Source of the DNA: an uncultured Caulobacterales bacterium
GTDB lineage: Bacteria > Pseudomonadota > Alphaproteobacteria > Caulobacterales > Caulobacteraceae
Length of the DNA stretch: 9,066 nt
Reading direction: 5' to 3'
Assembly (NCBI GenBank): GCA_903889785.1
Contig: CAISYT010000032.1
Location: 1 to 9,066 of the forward strand
The notes beneath the pieces were generated by a model that worked only from the letters and a program-made list of their open reading frames with translations, did no database searches and had not been told where the DNA came from. The position numbers were made by a program, and so were the translations under genes. Below, in pieces: positions 1 to 6,668 of the stretch. Position 1 is the first letter of the stretch; the number at the start of each line of letters is the position of its first letter.

Positions 1-191
1 AGAACGCTTAGTATTTCGGGATAAAGGTCATCCCAGTGCGGCTCGGGCAACCTAAGGACCCTGCATCCCGCCGACATGCGATCAAAGTGCGGCTGCAGTC
101 GATCCTGCGGATCGCCATCAAAAATCCCGACCCGCACCGTCTCGAACAGCCCATCACCAAGGGTGAAACCGCGATCTGTTTCCTCGATCAT
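1..191 (-). CDS. pabC: Aminodeoxychorismate lyase (PabC), N-terminal part, cut by window edge
   Basis: The first 63 codons of a gene that continues beyond the left edge. The translation begins MIEETDRGFTLGDGLFETVR, the N-terminal signature of class IV PLP-dependent aminotransferases (the fold shared by PabC, branched-chain and D-amino-acid aminotransferases). Directly after pabB the best call is 4-amino-4-deoxychorismate lyase, which splits aminodeoxychorismate into p-aminobenzoate and pyruvate for folate synthesis in the cytoplasm. The ATG (191-189) overlaps the pabB TGA (190-188) as ATGA, so translation is probably coupled. The N-terminus is about ten residues shorter than in E. coli PabC, but I see no better upstream start in this frame. 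The PLP lysine lies outside the window, so completeness cannot be judged. A branched-chain aminotransferase is the main alternative and is less likely in this position. Confidence 0.8.
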   Translation of the reverse strand, partial: MIEETDRGFTLGDGLFETVRVGIFDGDPQDRLQPHFDRMSAGCRVLRLPEPHWDDLYPEILSV

Positions 192-1510
192 CCGTGGGCC
201 TCCAACAGGGCACAGGCGATGGCCGCCATTTTGTCTTCAGTCTCGGCACGTTCCGATGATGGGTCACTGTCGGCGACGATCCCGGCCCCGGCGCGGGCCT
301 CAATCGACCAGCCGCCCAAAGTCCGCTCCAGCAGCACAGTTCGGATCAGCACGCTGGAGTCGAACTGCCCGTCCGCGCCGGCCCAGAACAAGCAGCCACA
401 ATAGGGGCCGCGCGGTGCCTCAAGGTCTGCGATCAATTTCATGGCCTGGATCTTCGGGGCACCGGTGATCGAGCCTGGCGGGAAGGTCGCCTTGAGCAGC
501 GCCGCCGCGCCTGCGCCGCCGGTCAACCGCCCCTGCACGGTGGAAATCAGATGGTGCACATTGGCGAAGCTGTGCAGCGCGAACAGGACCGGTGCCGTGA
601 CGCTGCCCGGCGCACAGACGCGCGAGATGTCGTTGCGCATCAGATCAACGATCATCAAATTCTCGGCCCGATCCTTCACACTCGCGCGCAGGTCGGCGGC
701 CAGGGCGGCGTCGGCCTTGGGCGTGGAACCGCGCGGGCGGGTGCCCTTGATCGGTTCGCTCGTCACCCCGCCGTCGCCGTCAATGCGAAGGAATCGTTCC
801 GGCGAGTTCGAAACGACGGCGCGATCTTCCAGTCGCAGATAGGCCGAGAACGGCGCCGGGCTCTGCCGGGCTAGGCGCGCGAACAGGTCGAAGGGCGATA
901 CCCCGCGCACCAGCGCGCCGCGCCAGGCGCGGGCGATATTGGCCTGGAAGATCTCGCCGTCGGCGATCCGGCCGGTTACCTGGCGCACGGCGGCCTCATA
1001 GGGCGCGGCTGCCGCCGCTTCGAACCCTTCAGCCAGTCGGCCCGCCGCGGGCGGGCGTGACGGAACGTCGAGCCAGGACAGCGCCCGCTGCGCCGCCGCC
1101 GTCGCCGTCGCGTCATCCTCGCCCCGCCCGACAGCCAGCACATTACGACCGGGTCCGTCGAAGGCCAGCAGGGCGTTGTAATATCCCGCGTGCAGATCGG
1201 GCCAGGCGGTGCGGCCCAGGGTCAAAGGCTCAATCCGCGCGGCCAATTCATACGAAGCCACGCCTGCGACCCCGCCCTGGAACGGTGGTCCATGCGCTGC
1301 GACGGGCATTGCAGGGCCGATCAGGGCGGCGAGGGCGGCGAAGGGATCGGCAACCGTCGGATCGAACAGGGCCACGGGTTGGCGCAGCAGGTAGGACCAC
1401 CCTGCTGCACCGGAATGCAGCAGCATAGCCTGCGACTCCTCGGCGAAGGGCGATAATGCCTCGACCGGATCGCGCCAGGATGGCGCGGTGAAAATCGCAA
1501 CTCGGCGCAC
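188..1510 (-). CDS. pabB: Aminodeoxychorismate synthase component I (PabB)
   Basis: Converts chorismate, with ammonia from a PabA-type glutaminase, to 4-amino-4-deoxychorismate, the first step of p-aminobenzoate synthesis. The 440-residue protein has a variable N-terminal part (about 1-160) and a C-terminal chorismate-binding domain (about 168-438). PIKGT at 253-257 places a lysine (K255) at the position of the covalent-intermediate lysine of E. coli PabB; anthranilate synthase TrpE usually has alanine there. Other family blocks are ENLMIVDLMRND (283-294), PPGSITGAPKIQAMK (344-358) and the acidic end with AGAGIVADSDP (407-417). I chose the GTG at 1510-1508: GAGGGG lies 6 nt upstream and it starts 10 nt after the amn stop. 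The next in-frame start upstream, ATG 1576, would overlap amn by 56 bp and add 22 residues without family likeness. The gene ends in an ATGA overlap with pabC. No pabA is visible here. Confidence 0.92.
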   Translation of the reverse strand: MRRVAIFTAPSWRDPVEALSPFAEESQAMLLHSGAAGWSYLLRQPVALFDPTVADPFAALAALIGPAMPVAAHGPPFQGGVAGVASYELAARIEPLTLGRTAWPDLHAGYYNALLAFDGPGRNVLAVGRGEDDATATAAAQRALSWLDVPSRPPAAGRLAEGFEAAAAAPYEAAVRQVTGRIADGEIFQANIARAWRGALVRGVSPFDLFARLARQSPAPFSAYLRLEDRAVVSNSPERFLRIDGDGGVTSEPIKGTRPRGSTPKADAALAADLRASVKDRAENLMIVDLMRNDISRVCAPGSVTAPVLFALHSFANVHHLISTVQGRLTGGAGAAALLKATFPPGSITGAPKIQAMKLIADLEAPRGPYCGCLFWAGADGQFDSSVLIRTVLLERTLGGWSIEARAGAGIVADSDPSSERAETEDKMAAIACALLEAHG

Positions 1511-1520
1511 ACGCGGCCCC

Positions 1521-2975
1521 TCAGCGGAACGGCGGTTCGTCGAAGGCGCGCAGCTTGCGCGAGTGCAGCCGGACACCCTCTTCCCGCAGCAGGTCGATCG
1601 CCGCGATGCCGATCTTCAGATGCTGGTTGATGGCCCGCTCGTAGAAGGCGTTGGCCTGGCCCGGTAGCTTCAGTTCACCATGCATCGGCTTGTCCGACAC
1701 GCACAGCAGGGTGCCGTAGGGCACGCGGAAGCGGTAACCCTGAGCGGCGATGGTGGCGCTTTCCATGTCCACGGCCACGGCGCGGCTCTGGTTGAAACGC
1801 AGGGCCGACAGGGTGTGGCGAAGCTCCCAGTTACGATCATCGGTGGTCACCACCGTGCCGGTGCGCAGGCGGCGCTTGAGCGTCTCGCCATCATCGCCGC
1901 TGACCGCCTTGGCGGCGTCATAGAGCGCACGCTGCACCTCGGCGATTGAGGGAATCGGTATCTCGCGCGGCAACACGTCGTCCAGCACGTGGTCGTCGCG
2001 CAGATAGGCGTGGGCGAGCACATAGTCGCCAATCGTCTGGGTGTCGCGAAGGCCGCCGCAATGGCCGATCATCAGCCAGGCCTGTGGCCGCAACACGGCG
2101 AGGTGGTCGCATATATTCTTGGCGTTCGAGGGGCCGACACCGATATTGACCAGAGTGATCCCCTGACCACCCGGCCTCATCAGGTGGTAGGCTGGCATCT
2201 GGTGCTTGCGCCAGGCGCTGTCTGAGATGGCAACCTCCGGCTCAGGGCTCTCGGGCGTGACCATTATCCCGCCGGCGCAGCTGAGGCCGGTGTAGGTAGA
2301 CCCGTCACGCGACAGCTCCGAACAGCCCCAGCGCACGAACTCGTCGACATAGCGGTTGTAGTTGGTGAACAGGATATACTGCTGGAAATGCTCCACCGGC
2401 GTGCCGGTGTAGTGGCGCAGGCGGGCTAGCGAGAAATCCGTTCGCAGGCCGTCGAACATTGACAGGGGGCGAGGCTCTTCCATAGCGGGCACGAAGGCAC
2501 CGTCGGCAATCTCGTCGCCAATAGCCGAGAGGTCGGTGGCGGGAAAATCGCGGGCCAGGTCCTCAGCGCGGACATCGGCCTGGTTCAGGTCGAGCGAGGC
2601 GTCGAGCACATAGGGGAAAGGGATTTCCTGGCGCGAACGGGCGACCTCGATTTCGACCTCATAGTCTTCCAGCAGGTGTGTCAGCTGTTCAATCAGGAAC
2701 GGCGCGAACAGGTCTGGCTTGGTCACGGTCGTCATGTACTGACCCGGCGAGGACAGGCGGGCATAGGACCGCGCCAGCTTGGGCTGGCGACCGCGCGGCA
2801 TGTAACGAACCCGAAGTTCGGGATAGGCGTAGGCCCCGTTGTGACGGTCGGCTGGGTCGGGGGTCTTGCCGCTGTCGAGATAGGCGCGAAGGTCTTCGCG
2901 AAGCTTGGTTACGGAGCGGGCGTATTCCTCGGAAAGGCGCGCCACGATGGCGCGAACGTTATCTTCGTGTGTCAT
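1521..2975 (-). CDS. amn: AMP nucleosidase
   Basis: Hydrolyses AMP to adenine and ribose 5-phosphate, helping set intracellular AMP levels. At 484 residues it has the same length as I recall for E. coli Amn. The N-terminal AMN-specific domain (about 10-170) carries a typical RHNGAYAYPELRVRY block at 44-58. The C-terminal half (about 265-465) is a nucleoside-phosphorylase-like domain with LVNIGVGPSNAKNICDHL (275-292), IGHCGGLRD (303-311), VAVDMESATIAAQGYR (400-415) and CVSDKP (425-430). D428 corresponds to the catalytic Asp of E. coli Amn, and E405 lies in the ribose-binding MES motif. The gene heads the amn-pabB-pabC unit and is divergent from the transporter. There is no Shine-Dalgarno sequence before the ATG; instead TATAAT lies 5 nt upstream (see the promoter entry). 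No damage is visible. Confidence 0.95.
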   Translation of the reverse strand: MTHEDNVRAIVARLSEEYARSVTKLREDLRAYLDSGKTPDPADRHNGAYAYPELRVRYMPRGRQPKLARSYARLSSPGQYMTTVTKPDLFAPFLIEQLTHLLEDYEVEIEVARSRQEIPFPYVLDASLDLNQADVRAEDLARDFPATDLSAIGDEIADGAFVPAMEEPRPLSMFDGLRTDFSLARLRHYTGTPVEHFQQYILFTNYNRYVDEFVRWGCSELSRDGSTYTGLSCAGGIMVTPESPEPEVAISDSAWRKHQMPAYHLMRPGGQGITLVNIGVGPSNAKNICDHLAVLRPQAWLMIGHCGGLRDTQTIGDYVLAHAYLRDDHVLDDVLPREIPIPSIAEVQRALYDAAKAVSGDDGETLKRRLRTGTVVTTDDRNWELRHTLSALRFNQSRAVAVDMESATIAAQGYRFRVPYGTLLCVSDKPMHGELKLPGQANAFYERAINQHLKIGIAAIDLLREEGVRLHSRKLRAFDEPPFR

Positions 2976-2980
2976 GCCGC

Positions 2981-3011
2981 ATTATATCGGCAATTGCGCC
3001 CTTTGCGGCAA
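2981..3011 (-). promoter_or_regulatory. Candidate amn promoter, probably giving a leaderless mRNA
   Basis: On the minus strand TATAAT occupies 2986-2981, a perfect match to the sigma-70 -10 consensus. A TTGCCG at 3011-3006 could be the -35 element, but the 19-nt spacer is longer than ideal. Only GCGGC separates the -10 box from the ATG of amn (2975), so a start site 6 nt after the hexamer would be the A of the start codon. There is no ribosome binding site in that gap, which fits a leaderless transcript. The -10 match is seen; function and start site are inference. The rest of the divergent region (about 3012-3097) shows no clear promoter for the transporter. Confidence 0.5.
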
Positions 3012-3097
3012 GCCAAGGTTCCGTTGCTGTGGTTTGGGATAGACGCGGACGGCACCCTTAGGCGATGCTGAGCGGCAACATCCCTCAGGGCCCAGCC

Positions 3098-4345
3098 ATG
3101 AAACTCAAGTTTTCGCACTTCGTCCTCGCCGCCATGATCGGTGGGGTTCTGTTGGGCTATGCCTTGAATGTGAGCCTCGACGCAGCGGGCGCGAAAGCCG
3201 CGGCAGGCTATCTTTCCATCATCACCGACCTGTTCCTGCGGCTCATCCGGATGATTATCGCGCCGCTGGTGTTCGCCACCCTGGTCAGCGGTATTGCGCA
3301 CATGGAGAGCGCAGCTCAGATCGGCCGCGTTGGCGGCAAGACAATGGGCTGGTTCATTAGCGCCTCACTGGTCTCCCTGACCATCGGCCTGCTCATGGTC
3401 CATCTGCTGCATCCCGGCACGGGCATGAACCTGACGCCACCGTCCCCGACCCTGACCTCAGGCGTCGATACGGCGACCTTCACCCTCAAAGACTTCCTGA
3501 CCCATCTGGTCCCGACTTCAATCATCGATTCCATGGCGCGCAACGAGATCCTGCAGATCGTGGTGTTTTCGATCTTCGTTGGGGCCGCTGTATCGGCCCT
3601 CTCAGGTACGGTGCCCCATGTCGTTGATCTCGTCGAACAGGTGACGGCGATCATGCTGAAGGTCACGGGCTATGTGATGACCACGGCACCCCTCGCCATC
3701 TTCGCGGCCCTGGCCTCGACTGTGGCCGTGAATGGTCTGGGCGTGATCTTCGATTACGCCAAGTTCGTCGGCGGCTTCTACCTGTCACTGGGCGTGCTTT
3801 GGGGCGCGCTGCTGGGAGCCTGCGCCCTGGTGATCGGGGGCCGCCGCGCCGTGAGCCTATTTCAGGCCGTAAAGAACCCCGCCTTGCTGGCCTTTTCGAC
3901 GGCCAGTTCGGAGGCCGCCTATCCGCGCACCATGGAGGCTTTGCAGCGTTTCGGCATCAGTCGCCGCATCGTGTCCTTCGTGCTGCCGCTGGGCTACTCG
4001 TTCAATCTGGACGGGTCGATGATGTACTGCACCTTCGCCACCCTGTTCATCGCCCAAGCCTATAACCTGCACCTGACCATCGGACAGCAGATCACAATGT
4101 TGCTGCTATTGATGGTAACGTCCAAAGGCATGGCCGGTGTTCCGCGGGCCTCGCTCGTGGTGATCAGCGCCACCCTGACCTTCTTTCACCTGCCGGAATC
4201 CGGTCTGTTGCTGATCCTGGCGGTTGACCACCTTCTGGACATGGGGCGGTCAGGCACCAACGTTATCGGCAATTCCGTGGCCAGCGCAGTGGTGGCTAAA
4301 TGGGAGAGCCAGCTGGGCGAACCCGAGCCAAGCATGGCGGCTTAG
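3098..4345 (+). CDS. Dicarboxylate/amino acid:cation symporter (DAACS family)
   Basis: A 415-residue inner-membrane secondary transporter of the GltP/DctA family, importing an acidic amino acid or C4-dicarboxylate with H+ or Na+. Hydrophobic segments run through most of the protein. Family blocks are the HP1 serine stretch STASSEAAYPRTM (267-279), LPLGYSFNLDGS (296-307; NMDGT in GltPh), SKGMAGVPRAS (342-352) in HP2, and VDHLLDMGRSGTNVIGN (376-392) in TM8. D381 and R384 match the substrate-contacting Asp394 and Arg397 of GltPh. The SSE-xx-PR pattern of HP1 and GYSFNLDG are closer to DctA than to glutamate carriers, but the substrate cannot be fixed from sequence. The ATG at 3098 is preferred because CAGGG lies 7 nt upstream and the family N-terminus fits; the ATG at 3065 adds 11 unlike residues. 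The gene is divergent from amn and convergent with the SDR gene. The frame continues coding-like after its TAG (next entry). Confidence 0.9.
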   Translation: MKLKFSHFVLAAMIGGVLLGYALNVSLDAAGAKAAAGYLSIITDLFLRLIRMIIAPLVFATLVSGIAHMESAAQIGRVGGKTMGWFISASLVSLTIGLLMVHLLHPGTGMNLTPPSPTLTSGVDTATFTLKDFLTHLVPTSIIDSMARNEILQIVVFSIFVGAAVSALSGTVPHVVDLVEQVTAIMLKVTGYVMTTAPLAIFAALASTVAVNGLGVIFDYAKFVGGFYLSLGVLWGALLGACALVIGGRRAVSLFQAVKNPALLAFSTASSEAAYPRTMEALQRFGISRRIVSFVLPLGYSFNLDGSMMYCTFATLFIAQAYNLHLTIGQQITMLLLLMVTSKGMAGVPRASLVVISATLTFFHLPESGLLLILAVDHLLDMGRSGTNVIGNSVASAVVAKWESQLGEPEPSMAA

Positions 4346-4506
4346 GAGTGCCGGCTGGAGAACGAGCATCGCGCCAAGCTAGAGGCCGAACAGCTGCTCG
4401 GGGCCGGGGCACGCAAGATGCGCCAATCCAACGAAATCCTGGCCCGCACCGAGGCCCTGGCGAGGCTCCAGACCCTGGGCAAGACCAATGGGAACCCTCC
4501 GGGAAT
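4346..4506 (+). pseudogene. Coding-like remnant, coiled-coil fragment following the transporter stop
   Basis: Directly after the transporter TAG, in the same frame, the translation stays protein-like: RLENEHRAKLEAEQLL, then a charged helical stretch with MRQSNEILARTEALARLQTL. The frame is open to a TAG at 4589-4591, but beyond 4506 it is antisense to the SDR gene. The charged heptad-like pattern resembles the coiled-coil linkers found before PAS, GGDEF or histidine kinase domains in alphaproteobacterial signalling proteins. That likeness is from memory, not a search. No start codon precedes the first half; the first ATG is 4418. It may be a relic of a lost gene, a tail once fused to the transporter, or chance. 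CCGGG/CCCGG arms at about 4499-4516 form only a short hairpin without a T run, so I do not call a terminator for either converging gene. Confidence 0.33.
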
Positions 4507-5262
4507 TCAACCCCGGGCGATGAACTTCATCTTGGCCGCGGTGACGGTCAAAAACTGCACGTTTGAGGCGGCCCCCAAACTCGCCATATAGGCCACCGCT
4601 GCAGCCGCATCCTCCACCGGCATCAGCGGTTCGACCGCCGTGGTCATGTCGGCCTGCAGCACACCCTTGGTCATGCGCTCTGTCAGCGGCGTCTCGGCAT
4701 TGCCAATGTCGATCTGGCCGCACAGCACCCCATAGTCCCGCCCGTCGAGCGAGGTCGATTTGGTCAGCCCGGTGATGGCATGTTTGCTGGCGGTATAGGC
4801 CACCGATCTTGGCCGCGGAACATGGGCGCTGATCGAGCCGTTGTTGATGATGCGGCCGCCCTGCGGGGTCTGGTCACGCATGATGCGCATGGCTGCCTGG
4901 GTGCAGAGAAAGGCCCCGGTCAGGTTGACGCCGATGACCCTCTGCCAATCTGAATAAGGCAGGTCCTCCAGCGGCAACGCGGGAGCACCGCTGCCAGCAT
5001 TATTGAACAGCAAGTCCAGCCGCCCGAACCGCTGCATCGTCGCCGCGAACAGAGCTTCGACGCCAGCGGGTTCAGAAACGTCGCAGGCGAACGGGATCAG
5101 GGTCTGCCCGGTCTTGGCCATAACCGCCGTCTCCGTCAGAGCGTCGGGGCGGCGACCCGCCAGCATGACGGTAAAGCCGATGTCGGCCAGGGCCAACGCA
5201 CTGGCCCGGCCAATACCGCTGCCTGCGCCGGTGACGATGGCAATCTTGGTCACAGTGGACAC
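4507..5262 (-). CDS. Short-chain dehydrogenase/reductase (SDR), classical type
   Basis: A 251-residue cytoplasmic NAD(P)(H)-dependent oxidoreductase with a complete Rossmann fold. Visible motifs are TGAGSGIG (11-18, cofactor binding), DV (61-62, adenine pocket), NNAG (87-90), and the tetrad N113, S143, Y156 and K160 (YTASK at 156-160). The usual PG motif after the active site is replaced by GQIDIGNAETPL (182-193), a pattern I associate with an SDR subgroup of unknown substrate. The C-terminus NVQFLTV...MKFIARG looks intact. I chose the GTG at 5262-5260: GGAGGGGGA lies about 5 nt upstream, and the resulting length and N-terminus (VSTVTKIAIVTGAG) are typical. ATGs at 5283 and 5343 would add 7 or 27 residues without SDR likeness. 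The gene follows nrdB by 95 bp on the same strand, so read-through is possible; that gap shows no clear terminator. The substrate is unknown. Confidence 0.88.
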   Translation of the reverse strand: MSTVTKIAIVTGAGSGIGRASALALADIGFTVMLAGRRPDALTETAVMAKTGQTLIPFACDVSEPAGVEALFAATMQRFGRLDLLFNNAGSGAPALPLEDLPYSDWQRVIGVNLTGAFLCTQAAMRIMRDQTPQGGRIINNGSISAHVPRPRSVAYTASKHAITGLTKSTSLDGRDYGVLCGQIDIGNAETPLTERMTKGVLQADMTTAVEPLMPVEDAAAAVAYMASLGAASNVQFLTVTAAKMKFIARG

Positions 5263-5357
5263 CTTGCTCCCCCTCCCGCTCATCCCGATGAAAGCTGAGC
5301 TGTGCACCCCGAATCCTGAAAGGGCTCGAGGCTCTACCGGCATAGCGGTTCAGGCCG

Positions 5358-6404
5358 TCAGTGCGCTGGCACGTCTGCTTCCGTCCGCCGCGCCATCATG
5401 GTGTCGAACTGGCCCCAGACACCTTCGTCGCCGTGCCACTGGCCCTTGGTGGCAGCCTTAGAGTATTCCGTTGAGCGGGCTTCGAAGAAGTTGGCGTGCT
5501 CCACACCGCTGAGCATCGACTGCAGCCAAGGCAGCGGATTCTCCTTCACGCCATAGACGGTTGGCAAGTTCAACTGGCGCAGCCGCCAGTCGGCGATGAA
5601 GCGGATGTAGCCCTTGATGTCGGCAGGCGTCATGCCCTGCACATCGCCGGACTCAAAGGCGAGGTCGATGAACTTGTCTTCCATGCCAACAACGGTCTTG
5701 CAGCAGTCAACGATATCGTCCGCGACAGACTTGGTCACCGCTCCCGTCTCGGCGTTGAAGGCGTGATAGAGCTTGGTGATCCCCTCGCAGTGAAGACTCT
5801 CGTCGCGGATCGACCAGCTGACGATCTGGCCCATGCCCTTCATCTTATTGAAGCGCGGGAAGTTCATCAGCATGGCGAAACTGGCGAACAGTTGCAGCCC
5901 CTCAGTGAAGCCGCCGAACATGGCCAGCGTGCGGGCGATGTCGGCATTGGTCTTAACGCCGAAGGTCTGCATGAAATCGTGTTTATCCCGCATGGCGCTG
6001 TATTCCATGAAGGCACCGAACTCGCTCTCCGGCATGCCGATGGTTTCCAGCAGCAGGGCGTAGGCGGCGATATGGATCGTTTCCATATTGGCGAAGGATG
6101 ACAGCATCATCTTCACCTCAGTGGGCTTAAACACCCGGCCGTAGCGCTCCATGTAGTTGTCGGCGACCTCGATGTCGCTCTGGGTAAAGAACCGGAAAAT
6201 CTGCGTCAGCAGGTTGCGCTCGCCATCCGTCAGCTTGACCGCCCAGTCCTTGCAGTCCTCGCCCAGCGGCACCTCCTCGGGCATCCAGTGGACCTGCTGC
6301 TGCTTCTTCCACATGTCGAACGCCCAGGGGTAGCGGAACGGCTTGTAGGCGCGCGAGGGCGTCAGCAGACCGGGTTGGGCGCGAACGGAAGCAAGCAAGG
6401 TCAT
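5358..6404 (-). CDS. nrdB: Ribonucleoside-diphosphate reductase, class I, beta subunit
   Basis: The radical-generating small subunit (348 residues) that, with NrdA, reduces ribonucleotides to deoxyribonucleotides for DNA synthesis. All di-metal ligands can be placed: D77, E108, H111 (METIH), E168, E202 and H205 (RDESLH). The radical tyrosine is Y115 (METIHIAAY), so this is a tyrosyl-radical enzyme rather than a Tyr-less class Ic type. W40 in HWMPEEV matches E. coli W48, and Y314 in FFEARSTEY fits the C-terminal radical-transfer tyrosine (E. coli Y356). These form the usual electron path to NrdA. No nrdA flanks it in the window: the SDR gene is downstream, and 264 bp followed by rfbC is upstream. 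The ATG at 6404 has only a weak AGGG about 12 nt upstream. Its upstream region carries NrdR-box and DnaA-box-like sites. No truncation is seen. Confidence 0.96.
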   Translation of the reverse strand: MTLLASVRAQPGLLTPSRAYKPFRYPWAFDMWKKQQQVHWMPEEVPLGEDCKDWAVKLTDGERNLLTQIFRFFTQSDIEVADNYMERYGRVFKPTEVKMMLSSFANMETIHIAAYALLLETIGMPESEFGAFMEYSAMRDKHDFMQTFGVKTNADIARTLAMFGGFTEGLQLFASFAMLMNFPRFNKMKGMGQIVSWSIRDESLHCEGITKLYHAFNAETGAVTKSVADDIVDCCKTVVGMEDKFIDLAFESGDVQGMTPADIKGYIRFIADWRLRQLNLPTVYGVKENPLPWLQSMLSGVEHANFFEARSTEYSKAATKGQWHGDEGVWGQFDTMMARRTEADVPAH

Positions 6405-6487
6405 TTTCAGCAGGCCCTAAAACAGCGGCGGGAGAGTGAATCGTTGCTCCCGGACGGTTAAGAAACTGCACCAGGATTGAGCGCCGC

Positions 6488-6503
6488 GCACTACATTTTG
6501 TGC
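6488..6503 (-). promoter_or_regulatory. NrdR box candidate 1 upstream of nrdB
   Basis: GCACTACATTTTGTGC on the plus strand; its minus-strand reading GCACAAAATGTAGTGC matches 12 of 16 positions of the NrdR consensus ACACAATATATAGTGT, with both CAC and GTG half-site cores 8 nt apart. It lies 83 nt before the nrdB ATG. NrdR is the ATP/dATP-sensing repressor of ribonucleotide reductase genes and is expected here. The match is counted by eye; binding is inferred. Confidence 0.65.
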
Positions 6504-6508
6504 CACAC

Positions 6509-6517
6509 CTATCCACA
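6509..6517 (+). promoter_or_regulatory. DnaA-box-like site between the NrdR boxes
   Basis: CTATCCACA matches 8 of 9 bases of the DnaA box TTATCCACA. A weaker inverted copy, ACATCCACA (7 of 9), lies at 6541-6533. DnaA is known to regulate the nrd operon in E. coli, so a site in front of nrdB is sensible. A single 9-mer with one mismatch can also occur by chance. Confidence 0.4.
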
Positions 6518-6519
6518 GC

Positions 6520-6535
6520 GTCGCACATTTGGTGT
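6520..6535 (-). promoter_or_regulatory. NrdR box candidate 2 (weak, one half-site)
   Basis: GTCGCACATTTGGTGT matches the NrdR consensus at only 8 of 16 positions, but the right half ATTTGGTGT matches 7 of 9. It starts exactly 32 bp (about three helical turns) from box 1, the spacing typical of paired NrdR boxes. The position supports it more than the sequence does. Confidence 0.4.
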
Positions 6536-6558
6536 GGATGTCGTGAAAATCAAGAAGT

Positions 6559-6593
6559 CACGGCAGTTTACGCAGGGCTAGCGTTTTGCCGTG
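6559..6593 (-). terminator. Probable hairpin terminator of the rfbC transcript
   Basis: Arms CACGGCA (6559-6565) and TGCCGTG (6587-6593) form a perfect 7-bp stem. An inner stem ACGC/GCGT closes a 7-nt loop. Read on the minus strand, the hairpin lies 75 nt after the rfbC stop and is followed by the T-rich ACTTCTTGATTTTC. That is not a clean T run, so it may be an imperfect intrinsic terminator. It separates rfbC from the nrdB control region. Confidence 0.45.
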
Positions 6594-6668
6594 CCGCTGT
6601 ATTGGAGCCGTAGAGGCGATCGGCTGTCGCGGCCTTCGGGCACACGGAGCACCTGGCGATGGGTGGCT

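Noticed and set aside
36..468. Two plus-strand open frames of 122 and 130 codons near the left edge
   Set aside because: They are antisense to pabC and pabB, are rich in Arg/Ser/Pro with no family likeness, and are typical GC-rich shadow frames.
188..1510. Anthranilate synthase component I (TrpE) as the identity of the pabB gene
   Set aside because: PIKGT with the PabB-type lysine, and the direct overlap with a class IV aminotransferase gene, both point to PabB.
4499..4516. CCGGG...CCCGG hairpin at the SDR 3' end as a terminator for the converging genes
   Set aside because: Only a 5-bp stem and no T run on either strand; it overlaps the SDR stop codon.
4300..4566. A plus-strand frame of 88 codons across the transporter end, including a GTG at 4348
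   Set aside because: The translation is Gly/Arg/Pro/Gln-rich and low in hydrophobic residues; the alternative frame following the transporter TAG is far more protein-like.
5263..5343. Upstream ATG starts for the SDR gene (5343 and 5283)
   Set aside because: The added residues are not SDR-like, and a strong GGAGGG motif is well placed for the GTG at 5262.
5496..6101. A 201-codon plus-strand open frame
   Set aside because: It lies wholly antisense to the well-supported nrdB and has no recognisable motif; its length follows from GC-rich codon bias.
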